The notes beneath the pieces are model-generated. The model was not told the DNA's origin, ran no database searches, and saw only the letters and a program-made list of their open reading frames with translations. This document shows, in pieces, positions 9,101-15,875 of a stretch of 53,183 nt of DNA. This DNA is from Candidatus Hydrogenedentota bacterium (GTDB taxonomy: Bacteria; Hydrogenedentota; Hydrogenedentia; Hydrogenedentales; CAILVY01). The translations under genes were made by a program, and so were the position numbers. Where the stretch lies: contig CAILVY010000274.1 of the NCBI GenBank assembly GCA_903837785.1, positions 1 to 53,183 of the forward strand, read 5' to 3'. Position 1 is the first letter of the stretch. Each line of letters begins with the position of its first letter.

Positions 9101-9926
9101 CGGAGAATGTCTCGGTCGCGCCGGAAACTTTCAGGCCGCCGCCCGAGACCGACACGATGCGCAGGGGAGGCGCGATGCAGTGGTCGGCCAACCACGTTTC
9201 ACGGTCCTTGCGCACCCCGCCCACGTAGTACTCATCGAGGTTCGTGACGCCGTCCGCGTCCGCGTCACCGGCCGGCCCGAGGTAATCCGGCGGCGGCGGC
9301 GCGTTCCCGAAGGTTGTGTAGTTTTCGGCCCGGAAGTCGATCTGGCTCTGCACCTGGCTGATGTAGTTTGTCTGGCCGATGGCCGTGAGGTAGATCGAAA
9401 CCAGCGTGTCCACCAGCCGGTTCACAAAGGTGATCGTCGACGTGTCGGCGGCGCTCATGAGTCCGGCCAGGACGTGATGAAACGCATCGGCCGTGAGCGT
9501 GTCGGAGGCGGCAAGTTGATCCAGAATGTTGATCGTGCCCAGGACCGGCAGGCTGACGGTGAGGTCCGTTTCGACCCGGTTGTAGTTGGGCGTGTAGGCC
9601 GCCTGGATCGCCGCGAGCATCCCGGCGTTCAGGCAGGATACCCCGGCCCCGCCCGCCAGCATCGCGGAAAGCATGCCCAACTGATCCTCTTCCAGCAGGC
9701 CGTTGGCGTCGTTGTCCCGGCCGCGCAGGCGCGTGGCATCCCCCGAGCCCGCGAGATAGTTGTCCACGAGGATGAGATGGAAATCGTAATCGACGGTTAC
9801 GGCCCCCGCGCCGGCCGGCAACAGGGCCGCAAGCAGCGAGGCCACGGCGAACAGAAGCGCCCCGCGGCGCGGCCCGTTCGCCATCAAGCCCATCGGCCCC
9901 CGGGATCTCCATGCTTGACTGGGCAT
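3021..9926 (-). CDS. Giant secreted protein with about 23 tandem Ig-like domains and C-terminal sorting signal
   Basis: About 2301 residues from the ATG at 9926. A signal peptide (residues about 20-42, ending near AGAGA) is followed by a roughly 210-residue N-terminal region. That region has two calcium-loop-like motifs: DNDANGLLEEDQ at about 71-82 and a dockerin/TSP3-like DADADGVTNLDE at about 221-232. From about residue 253 to 2255 I count 23 Ig-like repeats of about 87 residues. Each has a Q-P-x-G start, a Y-x-W-R-K-x-G core and a D-A-G-x-Y-x-C-x-V-x-D end. The C-terminus is tripartite: VPLATPG, a hydrophobic helix, then an Arg-rich tail, as in PEP-CTERM or similar sorted proteins. It is probably surface-displayed and adhesive or structural. 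Other possible starts are the in-frame ATGs at 9893 and 9884. The gene has its own strong promoter and overlaps the acylase gene tail-to-tail by 80 bases. Confidence 0.85.
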   Translation of the reverse strand: MPSQAWRSRGPMGLMANGPRRGALLFAVASLLAALLPAGAGAVTVDYDFHLILVDNYLAGSGDATRLRGRDNDANGLLEEDQLGMLSAMLAGGAGVSCLNAGMLAAIQAAYTPNYNRVETDLTVSLPVLGTINILDQLAASDTLTADAFHHVLAGLMSAADTSTITFVNRLVDTLVSIYLTAIGQTNYISQVQSQIDFRAENYTTFGNAPPPPDYLGPAGDADADGVTNLDEYYVGGVRKDRETWLADHCIAPPLRIVSVSGGGLKVSGATETFSVVMAGGSGSPAYEWRKGTSSSYVVVAGSASYTIDFVNTTHTGTYYCVITEGAVVRQTPPVRLTVVQTGIYFVQQPSGGSKLSGQTHTFSTMVQGGGPGPYQYTWRKNGVEAGPNSPTWTLGPLSMADAGTYTVSATSNGGGDTITSGNAVLNVTASPFVVTQQPAGGQRYVGQAHQFAVGVSGGSGSFVYEWRKNNVPVGAPSAATYSLNPLTHADAGSYGCVITDTYVPGTPVSTDPAVLQVADPIEITQQPAGATLYVGDNFAISVVAQGGYGTFSYQWQWRGLNLPGKTQPVYSATATLGNNGPYACRVTDGIGTSLTSDEAVLVVVTPVQITGQPSGADRYTGSAHTFSVAAQGGAGALHYAWQKDGVPLGAPDSPALTVGPLAPGDAGSYACLVSDEYRQSVLSAPAVLRVVDPLSFVPQPANPSIYVGGDYTLNAVFTGGMPDFTFQWRKDGNPLPGATADAHAIVSAASDMQGSYDCVVTDAIGTEWVSDPVLLSVWPHVSIAIPPQETFVYTGSACQLSVLAAGGQGSLHYVWQRDGTPLGAPDASILEIPNASAADAGLYSCLVSDEATDAVASAGAALHVADLLTVVSQPAGAMLYLGQSHTFTIEVAGGFPPYIWQWHQNDAPIPGAVAAAYDTGPVDVSAAGVYACVVTDQRGASVSSDGTAVLTISEALHINVQPLGADKYAGESHTFSVTASGGAGARHYDWRKDGASLGGPDSATFPLEALAVTDAGEYRCVVTDSGGMPLTSDAAVLRVAEPLFVTAAPPNADRYVGDDHEFSTSVSGGYPPLRFQWRKDGADLASATDASHLMAGLVPADAGAYACVILDSVRGTITTPDAMLSVSPHVAIALQPSGGDVYVGGARSFSITANGGIGALHYQWRKDGVPFGAPDEPIYGINPVAIADAGVYSCVVSDEGSDEVTSTEALLRVGEPLRIAGQPESLTAYGGDMVSFSVNVSGGIPPLRFQWRKNGVDETGATEATYLKGPVSQVDAGAYSCVVADDAGTAATSDNAALTIWNRISINLQPQGASIYSGGSHVFLVSASGGFGQRRYDWRKNDVSLRVSTDPTYTLAAVTPSDSGDYTCVVTDSGTDRRVSAVAPLAVADHLQITGQPQAAHLAAGQSHVLAVAWNGGLPPLSFQWSKNAVAIGGATSATLTLSPLTLADAGTYMCRVRDARTDDLSTHTAALTVLAITTQPAGAVRRVGEHFTFTMTAAGGSGVLQYDWRLNGNSLHAASAPNLALGPLAPADAGAYTCAVSDDAGAGLISNEAYLQVSDNPILFNGQPAGGNKYAGETQVFSVSVSGGVPPYRYQWQHNAGAGFTDISGATQASLTLSPLALSQAGQYRCMVRDQVDQQASSETAALAVADPLAIQAQPLAADRYVGQNVTFSAGVSGGLGTLQYRWWRDATPLSGSAASITLGAVALADAGSYSCVITDARSSLTTDGKAVLRVGAPLAITQQPAGGDKPAGSSHTFSVRVSGGIAPVRYQWRKNGAEIPGAAASSYVLGTLQPSDQGEYVCAVRDDAGMELLTAPATLTVLLSLTITQQPAGGNIYLGQSKTFLIRTSGGMGAVHYQWRRNGVPVGNDRAYYSLASAAAIDAGTYTCEAADSSTSVMSAAADLSVTPHLNITGEPSGANKYVGASHTFEVKVSGGIAPISYQWYKGANALAGATNAQYAIASITLAHQGLYRCQVRDAGTDSKSTNPNNGALRVGDPLRILTPPQQVFRAVGETIQLSVSTSGGLGTLRYAWLHDGAPVNAGSSFSLGPLTAADAGSYACRVTDDVGTLDSGTLLDLSVGEALVILAQPQSAWMRSGEAAEFRIDARGLGTLRYVWTKEAGKTTVGGNAPVLTIARLALSDAGAYRCTVTDASGASLSSEAALLTVTYQPMYFLQQPQGGTTAAGFPFTFRVEVAGGSGPLSYQWKKDGLRYPDSPDGPIFALLPAEEDDAGAYTCEVSDDIYTAASAKAVLKTDARVPLATPGVLALLAALSAATGAGLLRRAGTRVRDGRGSRAP

Positions 9927-9989
9927 AAAAGAGGGATTCGGACACTTCCTGAGAGAAAAGACACCACCACGCTTGGACTCTGTGCGCGA

Positions 9990-10018
9990 ATGATAAGTTA
10001 CATCCGGCGGAGTGTCAA
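9990..10018 (-). promoter_or_regulatory. Sigma-70-type promoter of the Ig-repeat gene
   Basis: On the minus strand, TTGACA (10018-10013) is followed by a 17-base spacer and TATCAT (9995-9990). This is a perfect -35 with a 5/6 -10. Predicted transcription starts near 9983, leaving a leader of about 57 nt before the ATG at 9926. It rules out the longer frame that begins at 10055. Confidence 0.75.
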
Positions 10019-10028
10019 GGCGAGCCTC

Positions 10029-10058
10029 AAAACCCGTGCCGACGGGCGGAAGCACGGG
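10029..10058 (-). terminator. Rho-independent terminator after the GH109-like gene
   Basis: Reading the minus strand, CCCGTGC (10058-10052), a 12-base loop and GCACGGG (10039-10033) form a 7-bp GC-rich stem followed at once by TTTT (10032-10029). It lies 33 bases past the stop of the GH109-like gene and just upstream of the Ig-gene promoter, so it insulates the two units. The T-run is short. Confidence 0.6.
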
Positions 10059-10091
10059 CGCCCCGGAGGCCCGCCGGGCCCGCGCGGCCGC

Positions 10092-11396
10092 TCATGCGCC
10101 GCGAATCTCAAGGGGGGGCGTGGTCTTCCACTTGCCCCCGGTAAAATCCGGGAATTCGCGCGGCGCGCCGTGGGCGGCGATGGATTCGACCGACAGGGGC
10201 ACAATCGCGCTCCAGGTGGCCGCGTCATAGACGTCCTGAGGTGGTTGCGTCTTGTTGCGGACCGCCTTCACGAATTCGAAGACCGTGATGTAATCCCCCC
10301 CGCCGTGGCCGCCGGTAATCGCACCCGCATTGTGGTCTTTCCACAGCGGGTGCATGTATTTGTCCATGTACGGCTTGAAAGGCTCCCATGTGTCCTTGGG
10401 CGACACATCCTCGAGATAGATCTTGTCCCATGCGCCCATGACAATGCCCTTGGTTCCCTGCAGCCGGAAAATGAGGTCGTAGGGGCGCGGCGTGAACAAG
10501 TCAAGATACAGGGTCACGGTGCAGCCGTTCTCCGTCTCGATCAGCGACGTGTTCAGATCGCCCATGGCATAATCCTGTTTCGCCAGCGGATGGTCCGCGC
10601 CGAACTTCTTCGCCGCATACGATTTCATGCCCCGCGATTTCGCCGCCATGCTGACAATGCGCGTAAAGCGGTCGCCCCGGTTGATGTTCATCCATTGCGC
10701 CACCGGGCCGATGGGATGCGTCGGATAGACGTTGCCGTTGGTCTTGATCGCGTGTTGCCCCCGCCAGAGCAGTTCACCCGCGTCGTTGATGAACACGAAG
10801 CGCCCGTCATGCTGATAACCGGCCTCGGCGTGGATGAGTTCGCCGAACACGCCCTCGCGGACCATGCGCAGGATCGCTAGCGCGTTCTCAAAGTAACACA
10901 CGTTCTCGAGCATCATGCAGGGCATTCCGGTCTGCTCGCTCGTGCGCACCAGTTCCCAACACTCGTCGATCGTCAGCGCCGCAGGCACCTCCGTGCCGCC
11001 GTACTTCCCCGCCTTCATGGCCGCGACCATCACCGGCGTGTGCCATTCCCACGGCGTGGCCGTAACCACCGCGTCGAGATCCTCGCGCGCAACGAGCCGC
11101 TCCCAATCGCGTTCTCCGTTCGTGTACAGTTCCGGCGCCTTCCCGGACGCGTCGGCAATCATCTTCCCGGCGCGCGCCGCGTGCTCCTTGTTGATGTCGC
11201 ACACGGCGGGGAGGACGACGCCGGGGATTTCGAGCAGGGTCTTCGTGAGATACGTGCCGCGGCCGCCGACGCCCACCATGCCCACCCGGACCGGCTTGTC
11301 TTTCGGCGCTTCCTGGGCGGCTCCCGTCCCCAGTGCGAGCGCCGCGCCCATGGCGGCCCCCGCCTGCATGAATCCACGGCGCGACATTCCGTTCAT
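10092..11396 (-). CDS. Gfo/Idh/MocA-fold NAD-dependent glycosidase, GH109-like (alpha-N-acetylgalactosaminidase type)
   Basis: This is a 434-residue protein with a Tat signal (SRRGFMQAG at residues 4-12), so it is exported folded, probably with its NAD bound. The Rossmann motif GVGGRG lies at about 42-47. Segments such as TATPWEWHTPVM, EVPAALTIDECWELV, CMMLENVCYFE, GELIHAEAGYQHD and YPTHPIGPVAQWMNINRGDRF closely follow the GH109 branch of the family. GH109 enzymes cleave alpha-linked N-acetylgalactosamine by a redox-assisted elimination on NAD. Plain sugar dehydrogenases lack these blocks. GAGGGGAGGG sits just before the ATG at 11396. Downstream is a terminator; upstream is the PAQR gene on the same strand, 64 bases away. 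Substrate is inferred from family only; an exported oxidoreductase of unknown sugar specificity is the alternative. Confidence 0.85.
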   Translation of the reverse strand: MNGMSRRGFMQAGAAMGAALALGTGAAQEAPKDKPVRVGMVGVGGRGTYLTKTLLEIPGVVLPAVCDINKEHAARAGKMIADASGKAPELYTNGERDWERLVAREDLDAVVTATPWEWHTPVMVAAMKAGKYGGTEVPAALTIDECWELVRTSEQTGMPCMMLENVCYFENALAILRMVREGVFGELIHAEAGYQHDGRFVFINDAGELLWRGQHAIKTNGNVYPTHPIGPVAQWMNINRGDRFTRIVSMAAKSRGMKSYAAKKFGADHPLAKQDYAMGDLNTSLIETENGCTVTLYLDLFTPRPYDLIFRLQGTKGIVMGAWDKIYLEDVSPKDTWEPFKPYMDKYMHPLWKDHNAGAITGGHGGGDYITVFEFVKAVRNKTQPPQDVYDAATWSAIVPLSVESIAAHGAPREFPDFTGGKWKTTPPLEIRGA

Positions 11397-11460
11397 GGAA
11401 CCCTCCCCTCGCTCCTGTTGGACTGATCCGGGTCCGGTGCGCAGTCCGCGCCGCGGCCGG

Positions 11461-12120
11461 CTAGTGCGTCACCGCCATCGGCACCACGAAAAGCAGCACG
11501 GCAAAGAAATGAATGGCGCTCGCCACGAGCACGAACACGTGCCATACCGCGTGGTTGTACGGGAGGCGGCCCCACGCATAGAAGATGGTGCCCAGCGTGT
11601 ACACAATCCCGCCGACGGCCATCAGGACGATCGCGGGCATCGGAACCATGGCGAACATGGGTTTGATGGCCACCAAGGCCACCCAGCCCATCGCGATGTA
11701 CAGGAGAGTCGATACCACGTCCCAGCGGCCGGTGAACAACGCTTTGAAGACGCAACCGACCGCCGCGATGCCCCACAGGACCCCGAACAGCGACCAGCCC
11801 CACGGCCCGCGCATGTTGACCAGGAGGAATGGCGTGTACGTTCCCGCGATTAACAAATAGATGGCGCTGTGGTCCAATACCCGGAAGAACCGTTTCGCCA
11901 GCGGAAAGGGGATGGCATGATACAGCGTGGACGCCACATACATGATGATCAACGTCGCGCCGAAGATGCTCACGCTGACAATCCGCCACGGATCGCCCCC
12001 CATCGTCGCATAGACCACCATCAGCGTCAGCGCCACTATGCCCAGAATGACCCCCAGCCCATGGGTGACTGTGTTCGCGATTTCTTCGCCCAGGGTGTAG
12101 CGTGTCTCGGTTGAACTCAT
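11461..12120 (-). CDS. trhA: PAQR/hemolysin III family membrane protein
   Basis: This is a 219-residue protein with seven predicted membrane helices. It keeps the zinc-site residues of the PAQR family: S-x3-H (STLYH, His68), an Asp-His pair in helix 3 (VLDHS, 83-84) and H-x3-H near the C-terminus (HAVWH, His190 and His194). In bacteria these proteins are linked to membrane lipid homeostasis and fluidity; hydrolase activity is suspected from the eukaryotic ceramidase-like relatives. The ATG at 12120 follows CGGAGCAGAG. The gene has its own -10 element about 40 bases upstream. It is in line with, but probably not co-transcribed from, the PLP-enzyme gene 117 bases away. Family assignment is secure; cellular role is inferred. 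Confidence 0.9.
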   Translation of the reverse strand: MSSTETRYTLGEEIANTVTHGLGVILGIVALTLMVVYATMGGDPWRIVSVSIFGATLIIMYVASTLYHAIPFPLAKRFFRVLDHSAIYLLIAGTYTPFLLVNMRGPWGWSLFGVLWGIAAVGCVFKALFTGRWDVVSTLLYIAMGWVALVAIKPMFAMVPMPAIVLMAVGGIVYTLGTIFYAWGRLPYNHAVWHVFVLVASAIHFFAVLLFVVPMAVTH

Positions 12121-12157
12121 CTCTGCTCCGTGATTCCCAGCTCAGCCTTGTTCATCT

Positions 12158-12163
12158 CATTAT
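12158..12163 (-). promoter_or_regulatory. Extended -10 promoter element of the PAQR gene
   Basis: On the minus strand TGT-TATAAT (TATAAT at 12163-12158) is a consensus extended -10. The -35 region at the right distance (around ATGCAT) is poor, which is normal for extended -10 promoters. Predicted leader is about 30 nt. Confidence 0.5.
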
Positions 12164-12237
12164 AACATTGCCCGCCGGACGATGCATTTCCTTCCGGGGT
12201 TTCGGCGGAGAGGGTGCCCGAAGCCCGCGCGCAGGCC

Positions 12238-13365
12238 CTATCGGTCGAGCGGCTGAACGTCGCGTTCGAAATAGCCGCGGAGCGGCGCGGGCAACGCATG
12301 ATAATCCACCCCGGCGGCCTCCGGCGCGAAATCGCGCGATGTGTGCGTGTTCCAGAAAAGCACCGCCTTGCCGTGCAGCGCGCCCGCCGCCGCATCGCCC
12401 ATCAGGCAGGCCAGCGTCTTCCCGGTATAGGTGCCTTCCAGGGACAGCGATTCCGTTTCCCGCGCCAGACGCACCGCGCGCATGGAGGCCTCCGTATACC
12501 GCGCGTATTCCTCGCCGAAGTAGTCGTGGCGCAATTCGAAGCGCGCCTCGGGGAACGGCAACAGCGGAATGGACGCATCGGCGGCATGAAGCAGCCGGTT
12601 CGCCCCGTGGAAGAAGCGCCGCGCCTTCTTCCCGGAAACGTAAATCCGTGCGGTTACGCGCACGGCCGTCACGCGGGTCCGAAGCCCCGCCAAAGCCAAT
12701 CCGAGCAGCAGGCCGACGGAGGTGCCCATGCTCCCGCAGGCGACATAGAGGCGGTCCGGTTCGGGCACTTCGCCGGCGTCGATCTGGCGCTTCAGCTCAA
12801 GCCCTGCATTGACGTGTCCCAATACCCCGAGCGCGTTCGATCCGCCCGGCGGGATGAGGAGCGGACGGCGTCCGTCCTGAACGCGGTGGCGCAGCAGTTG
12901 CCAGAGTGTGCCGATCACGACCCCCGGCATGCCGCGGTGATAGTGCAGTTCCGCGCCCCGGAGCAGGCTCATGAGGAGGTTCCGGCGCAAGGCATGCGCA
13001 TTGGGCTGCGGCACAAGCATGGCAATGCTTCCCAGTCCCGCGCGCCGCGCGTAAATCGTCGTGGCCAGCGTGTGATTCGAGCCCGCGCCGCCGAACGTGA
13101 GCACCGCGCGCCGACCCTCGTGCAGGGCCTTGCCCAGGGCGAACTCCAGCTTGCGCGGCTTGTTCCCCCCGTACTCTGCGTCGGAGAGGTCGTCCCGCTT
13201 CACATAGAGGCGATCCAGCCCGAGGGCCTCCCCGAGACGCAGCATCGGCGCCACGGGCGTGGGCAGCTTCGCCAGCGCCACGCGCGGCAAGCGTTCGCGC
13301 AGCCGTGGATACTCCTCAAACAGAGGAAACATCATTCGCGCCTTTCCGGCGAGGCCTTGCGGCAT
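12238..13365 (-). CDS. PLP-dependent D-cysteine desulfhydrase / ACC deaminase family enzyme
   Basis: About 375 residues (or 365 from the ATG at 13335, which has GGAAAGG just upstream). The fold-type II PLP signature is clear: YVKRDDLSDAEYGGNKPRKLEF contains the Schiff-base lysine (about Lys69), GGAGSNHTLATTIYARR binds substrate, and GSMGTSVGL forms the phosphate loop. Family members either open 1-aminocyclopropane-1-carboxylate or split D-cysteine into pyruvate, sulfide and ammonia. The desulfhydrase role is more usual in free-living bacteria, but active-site details do not decide it here. It starts only 22 bases after the GH31 gene, so the two are probably one transcript although their functions look unrelated. 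Confidence 0.85.
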   Translation of the reverse strand: MPQGLAGKARMMFPLFEEYPRLRERLPRVALAKLPTPVAPMLRLGEALGLDRLYVKRDDLSDAEYGGNKPRKLEFALGKALHEGRRAVLTFGGAGSNHTLATTIYARRAGLGSIAMLVPQPNAHALRRNLLMSLLRGAELHYHRGMPGVVIGTLWQLLRHRVQDGRRPLLIPPGGSNALGVLGHVNAGLELKRQIDAGEVPEPDRLYVACGSMGTSVGLLLGLALAGLRTRVTAVRVTARIYVSGKKARRFFHGANRLLHAADASIPLLPFPEARFELRHDYFGEEYARYTEASMRAVRLARETESLSLEGTYTGKTLACLMGDAAAGALHGKAVLFWNTHTSRDFAPEAAGVDYHALPAPLRGYFERDVQPLDR

Positions 13366-13387
13366 GCACGCTTCCCCGCATCAGAGG

Positions 13388-15481
13388 TCACTCCACGTGT
13401 TCCCATCCCGAGATTTCGTATCGCACGGCCGGAAAGTCGCCTTGGCGTTCCATCTTCGGGCCGTTTTCCGCAGTGTACTGCAACGTCACCCGGTTGAAGC
13501 GGCCCTTTTCCGCGTCGAAGGTTTCGCCATCGTCTTCGAAGAGCACGCGCGGCGCGCAGTTCTTCCCAAACGCCACGGCCGTAATCTTGAAGATCGTTTC
13601 CGGCGTGATGTGATCGGCCGGCTCCGCCAGCGGCAGTATACAGCCTTCTTTCACGTAGACAGGGATTGTCTCGCGGCTCGCGGGAACCTCGATGCTCTGG
13701 CCGCCCGCGATCTTCTCGCGTGTCCAGAAATCGAACCACGTCCCCTTCGGGAGATAGATCTTGCGCGAGGCTTCGCGCGCAAACAACGGCGCAACGAGCA
13801 GGGCATCGCCCATCATGTATTCGTCATACACGAAGGCGGCCGGATCGCCGGGATAGTCGGCCATCAGCCCCCGGAATGGCGGCAGGCCTTCGTTGCGGTA
13901 GCCGATCATGAAGGCCGCATAGAGATAGGGCACAAGGCGCATCCGCGCCTCCAGCACGTTCCTGCAGCGCGCCTCAACCTGCTCCCACTCGGGCAGGAAC
14001 TCGCCCCGGTTGTTCTTCTCCGTCTCGATCTGCTTCCAGGGCGGGTTCTTGATGTACCACGCGTCCACACAGGCGTAGGGCGAGAACGCAACCGTCTGGA
14101 TGCGCCGGATCAGGTCCTCGACCGAGGCGGCATCGCTCACTTCGGGGGACCAGAGCAGCCCGCCGAAACCGGCGGTGACCACGCCGCGCACGTATTCGCG
14201 GTGATCGTACAAGTCGCTGTATAGGGCGAAGGGATACGGCGCGGCCAGCGCCTGCGACGACCGCACCTGCCCCATCGTGCGCTGATTGCGGTGGCGGAAG
14301 ATGTCATACAGCGTGCGTTGATATTGCACGCCGATCAGCGAATGCATCTGCTCGCCGTCCTTGCCCGACGGGAAAGCCGTGTGCTCGGGAAACGACCACG
14401 GCGTCCCGTTGTAGTCGGAATTGTCGCATTCGTCGAGTTTGAAGGCGTCGATGCCCTTCGCCACGAGCGCCGAGTCATGATAGCCGGCAAAGATGGCGCG
14501 CGCCTCGGGCACTGTGAGATCCGGGACGAGCCCGCCCCATACGCCCCGGTCGCCCGCATAGGGCAGGAGCGCCTCATGAATGGGCGCCGAGGGATGCACG
14601 AAGACATGCTCCCACAGATTGACGCGATAGCCCAGCGCGGTCAGGGCCGCGATAAACCCGTCCGGATCGGGGAAATGCTTCTTGTTCCAGGCGTACGAGC
14701 AGGAATAGGCGTGCGTGTGCCAGCCGGGTTCCAGTCCGATCGCGTCGCAGGGAATCCTGCGTGCGCGGAATTCGCGCGCCAGGGCCAGCACCTCTTCCGC
14801 CGTGGAATCGCCCTTCGCCCGATACAGCACGCCCATGCCCCACAACGGCGGCATGCAGCCTCCGCCCGAGAACAGCACGTAGCGCTGCACCGCCTGCTGC
14901 AGCGACGGCCCCGCGAACACGTAGAGGTCCACCCCCTGCGCCGCCGGCACTTCGATGAGCATGTTCTTTCCGGTCGGCCCCGGCTGCCCCGGGTGCCTGG
15001 GCGCTTCGTGCGTCCCCGCGTAAAACGTGGCATAGCGGGCCGTATCCACATAGACGCCGTAGCCGCGCGTCGAGACATAGAACGGGACCGGCGCATGAGA
15101 ATCGCCCGTGGCCATCCGCGGGTCCGAGTTCACGCGGATCGTGCGTTTCATGCCCGTCTGCTTGGCCGAACCCGTCAGTTGCAGGCCGAACCCGAAGATA
15201 TCCTCGCCCTTCTCCATCGGCAGGGAAATCACGCTTCCACGCGGCGTTGCCTTGAAGCGGATATCGCCGGCCGTAATCGGCGCCGCCTCCGCGGCGGGCA
15301 GGGCCGACAGGCCGTCCCCCCTGGGTTCGAACTCCCGGAGTGACGTCGGCACGGCGCTCTCCGGCGTGCCCAGCGTTACCCGCCAAATCCCCGGCGCGAC
15401 GGCCGTCATGGCTGCCGGGTCTGCCGCAAGCGCTCCCGCAGCACAAGCCCACATCAAAAGAGTCGTTGCCATCAGGCGCAT
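13388..15481 (-). CDS. Secreted glycoside hydrolase family 31
   Basis: About 697 residues starting at the ATG at 15481. That ATG has GGAGGA seven bases upstream and opens a clean signal peptide (MRLMATTLLMWACAAGALA). The GH31 barrel includes the nucleophile segment FKLDECD (Asp at about residue 350) and a later YSDLYDH that probably supplies the acid/base Asp. The C-terminal hallmark MMGDALLVAPLF followed by YLPKGTWFDFWT is typical. GH31 enzymes remove alpha-linked glucose, xylose or galactose from non-reducing ends with retention. The nucleophile block departs from the usual D-M-N-E, so the exact sugar is uncertain. It is first in a likely two-gene transcript with the PLP enzyme. I see no clear promoter upstream. 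Confidence 0.88.
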   Translation of the reverse strand: MRLMATTLLMWACAAGALAADPAAMTAVAPGIWRVTLGTPESAVPTSLREFEPRGDGLSALPAAEAAPITAGDIRFKATPRGSVISLPMEKGEDIFGFGLQLTGSAKQTGMKRTIRVNSDPRMATGDSHAPVPFYVSTRGYGVYVDTARYATFYAGTHEAPRHPGQPGPTGKNMLIEVPAAQGVDLYVFAGPSLQQAVQRYVLFSGGGCMPPLWGMGVLYRAKGDSTAEEVLALAREFRARRIPCDAIGLEPGWHTHAYSCSYAWNKKHFPDPDGFIAALTALGYRVNLWEHVFVHPSAPIHEALLPYAGDRGVWGGLVPDLTVPEARAIFAGYHDSALVAKGIDAFKLDECDNSDYNGTPWSFPEHTAFPSGKDGEQMHSLIGVQYQRTLYDIFRHRNQRTMGQVRSSQALAAPYPFALYSDLYDHREYVRGVVTAGFGGLLWSPEVSDAASVEDLIRRIQTVAFSPYACVDAWYIKNPPWKQIETEKNNRGEFLPEWEQVEARCRNVLEARMRLVPYLYAAFMIGYRNEGLPPFRGLMADYPGDPAAFVYDEYMMGDALLVAPLFAREASRKIYLPKGTWFDFWTREKIAGGQSIEVPASRETIPVYVKEGCILPLAEPADHITPETIFKITAVAFGKNCAPRVLFEDDGETFDAEKGRFNRVTLQYTAENGPKMERQGDFPAVRYEISGWEHVE

Positions 15482-15875
15482 CGTTTGTCCTCCTCCGGAA
15501 AACACCCACATAACATGACGGATTCAAGGGCCAAGTGCAACCGAGGCGTTTGCAGGGGCTTCGTCGAGCGATTCCCGGGAAGGGTTGCCGCGTTGATTGG
15601 CGATAACGGGCGCGGGTCACCGGGACAATCCACCCGCAAGCCTCCCGCCGCTAGCTGCGAAAACCGGCAAAGTGGGGGGCTCGGGCTCGTGCCGTCAAGA
15701 AAGGGGGCCCATCGCTCCAGGCCGCGCCTTCGTCCCCCTCGCCGCCACTCCCCCCGCTGCAATTCGAGTGTGAATTCAGGCATTTGTGAAAAATGGCATT
15801 TGGAGTGGGTTGTGGTATAATTCCGCCGTCTTAAACCGTCTCTCTCAACGGGTTATCGATTAAGGAGGATGTCCA
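15482..15875. other. Intergenic region between divergent GH31 and DUF362 genes
   Basis: These 394 bases hold the ribosome site of the GH31 gene at the left edge and the promoter and ribosome site of the DUF362 operon at the right edge. A short frame at 15485-15820 is Arg/Ser/Pro-rich, has no homology I recognise and no ribosome site, so I do not call it. I see no RNA fold or repeat in the middle part. Confidence 0.6.
15793..15821 (+). promoter_or_regulatory. Extended -10 promoter of the DUF362/polyferredoxin operon
   Basis: ATGGCA (15793-15798, 4/6 of -35), a 17-base spacer, then TGG-TATAAT with a perfect -10 at 15816-15821 and the TG of an extended -10 at 15813-15814. Predicted start near 15828, giving a leader of about 48 nt to the ATG at 15876. 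Confidence 0.7.

Noticed and set aside
3021-9926. Regular repeats that might be taken for a CRISPR or satellite array
   Set aside because: Periodicity is about 260 bp and visible only at protein level as Ig-like domains; there are no short identical repeats with spacers.
9927-10055. A longer start of the Ig protein at 10055
   Set aside because: A near-consensus promoter lies inside this extension (9990-10018), so the transcript begins downstream of that start codon.
7488-10880. A 1130-codon open frame on the plus strand opposite the Ig-repeat gene and the GH109-like gene
   Set aside because: It spans two well-supported genes on the other strand, is very rich in Arg/His/Gly and has no recognisable domain. 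It arises from the strong third-position GC bias of the true genes.
15485-15820. A 111-codon frame in the gap before the DUF362 operon
   Set aside because: No ribosome site, no homology, Arg/Ser/Pro-rich composition, and it overlaps the operon promoter.
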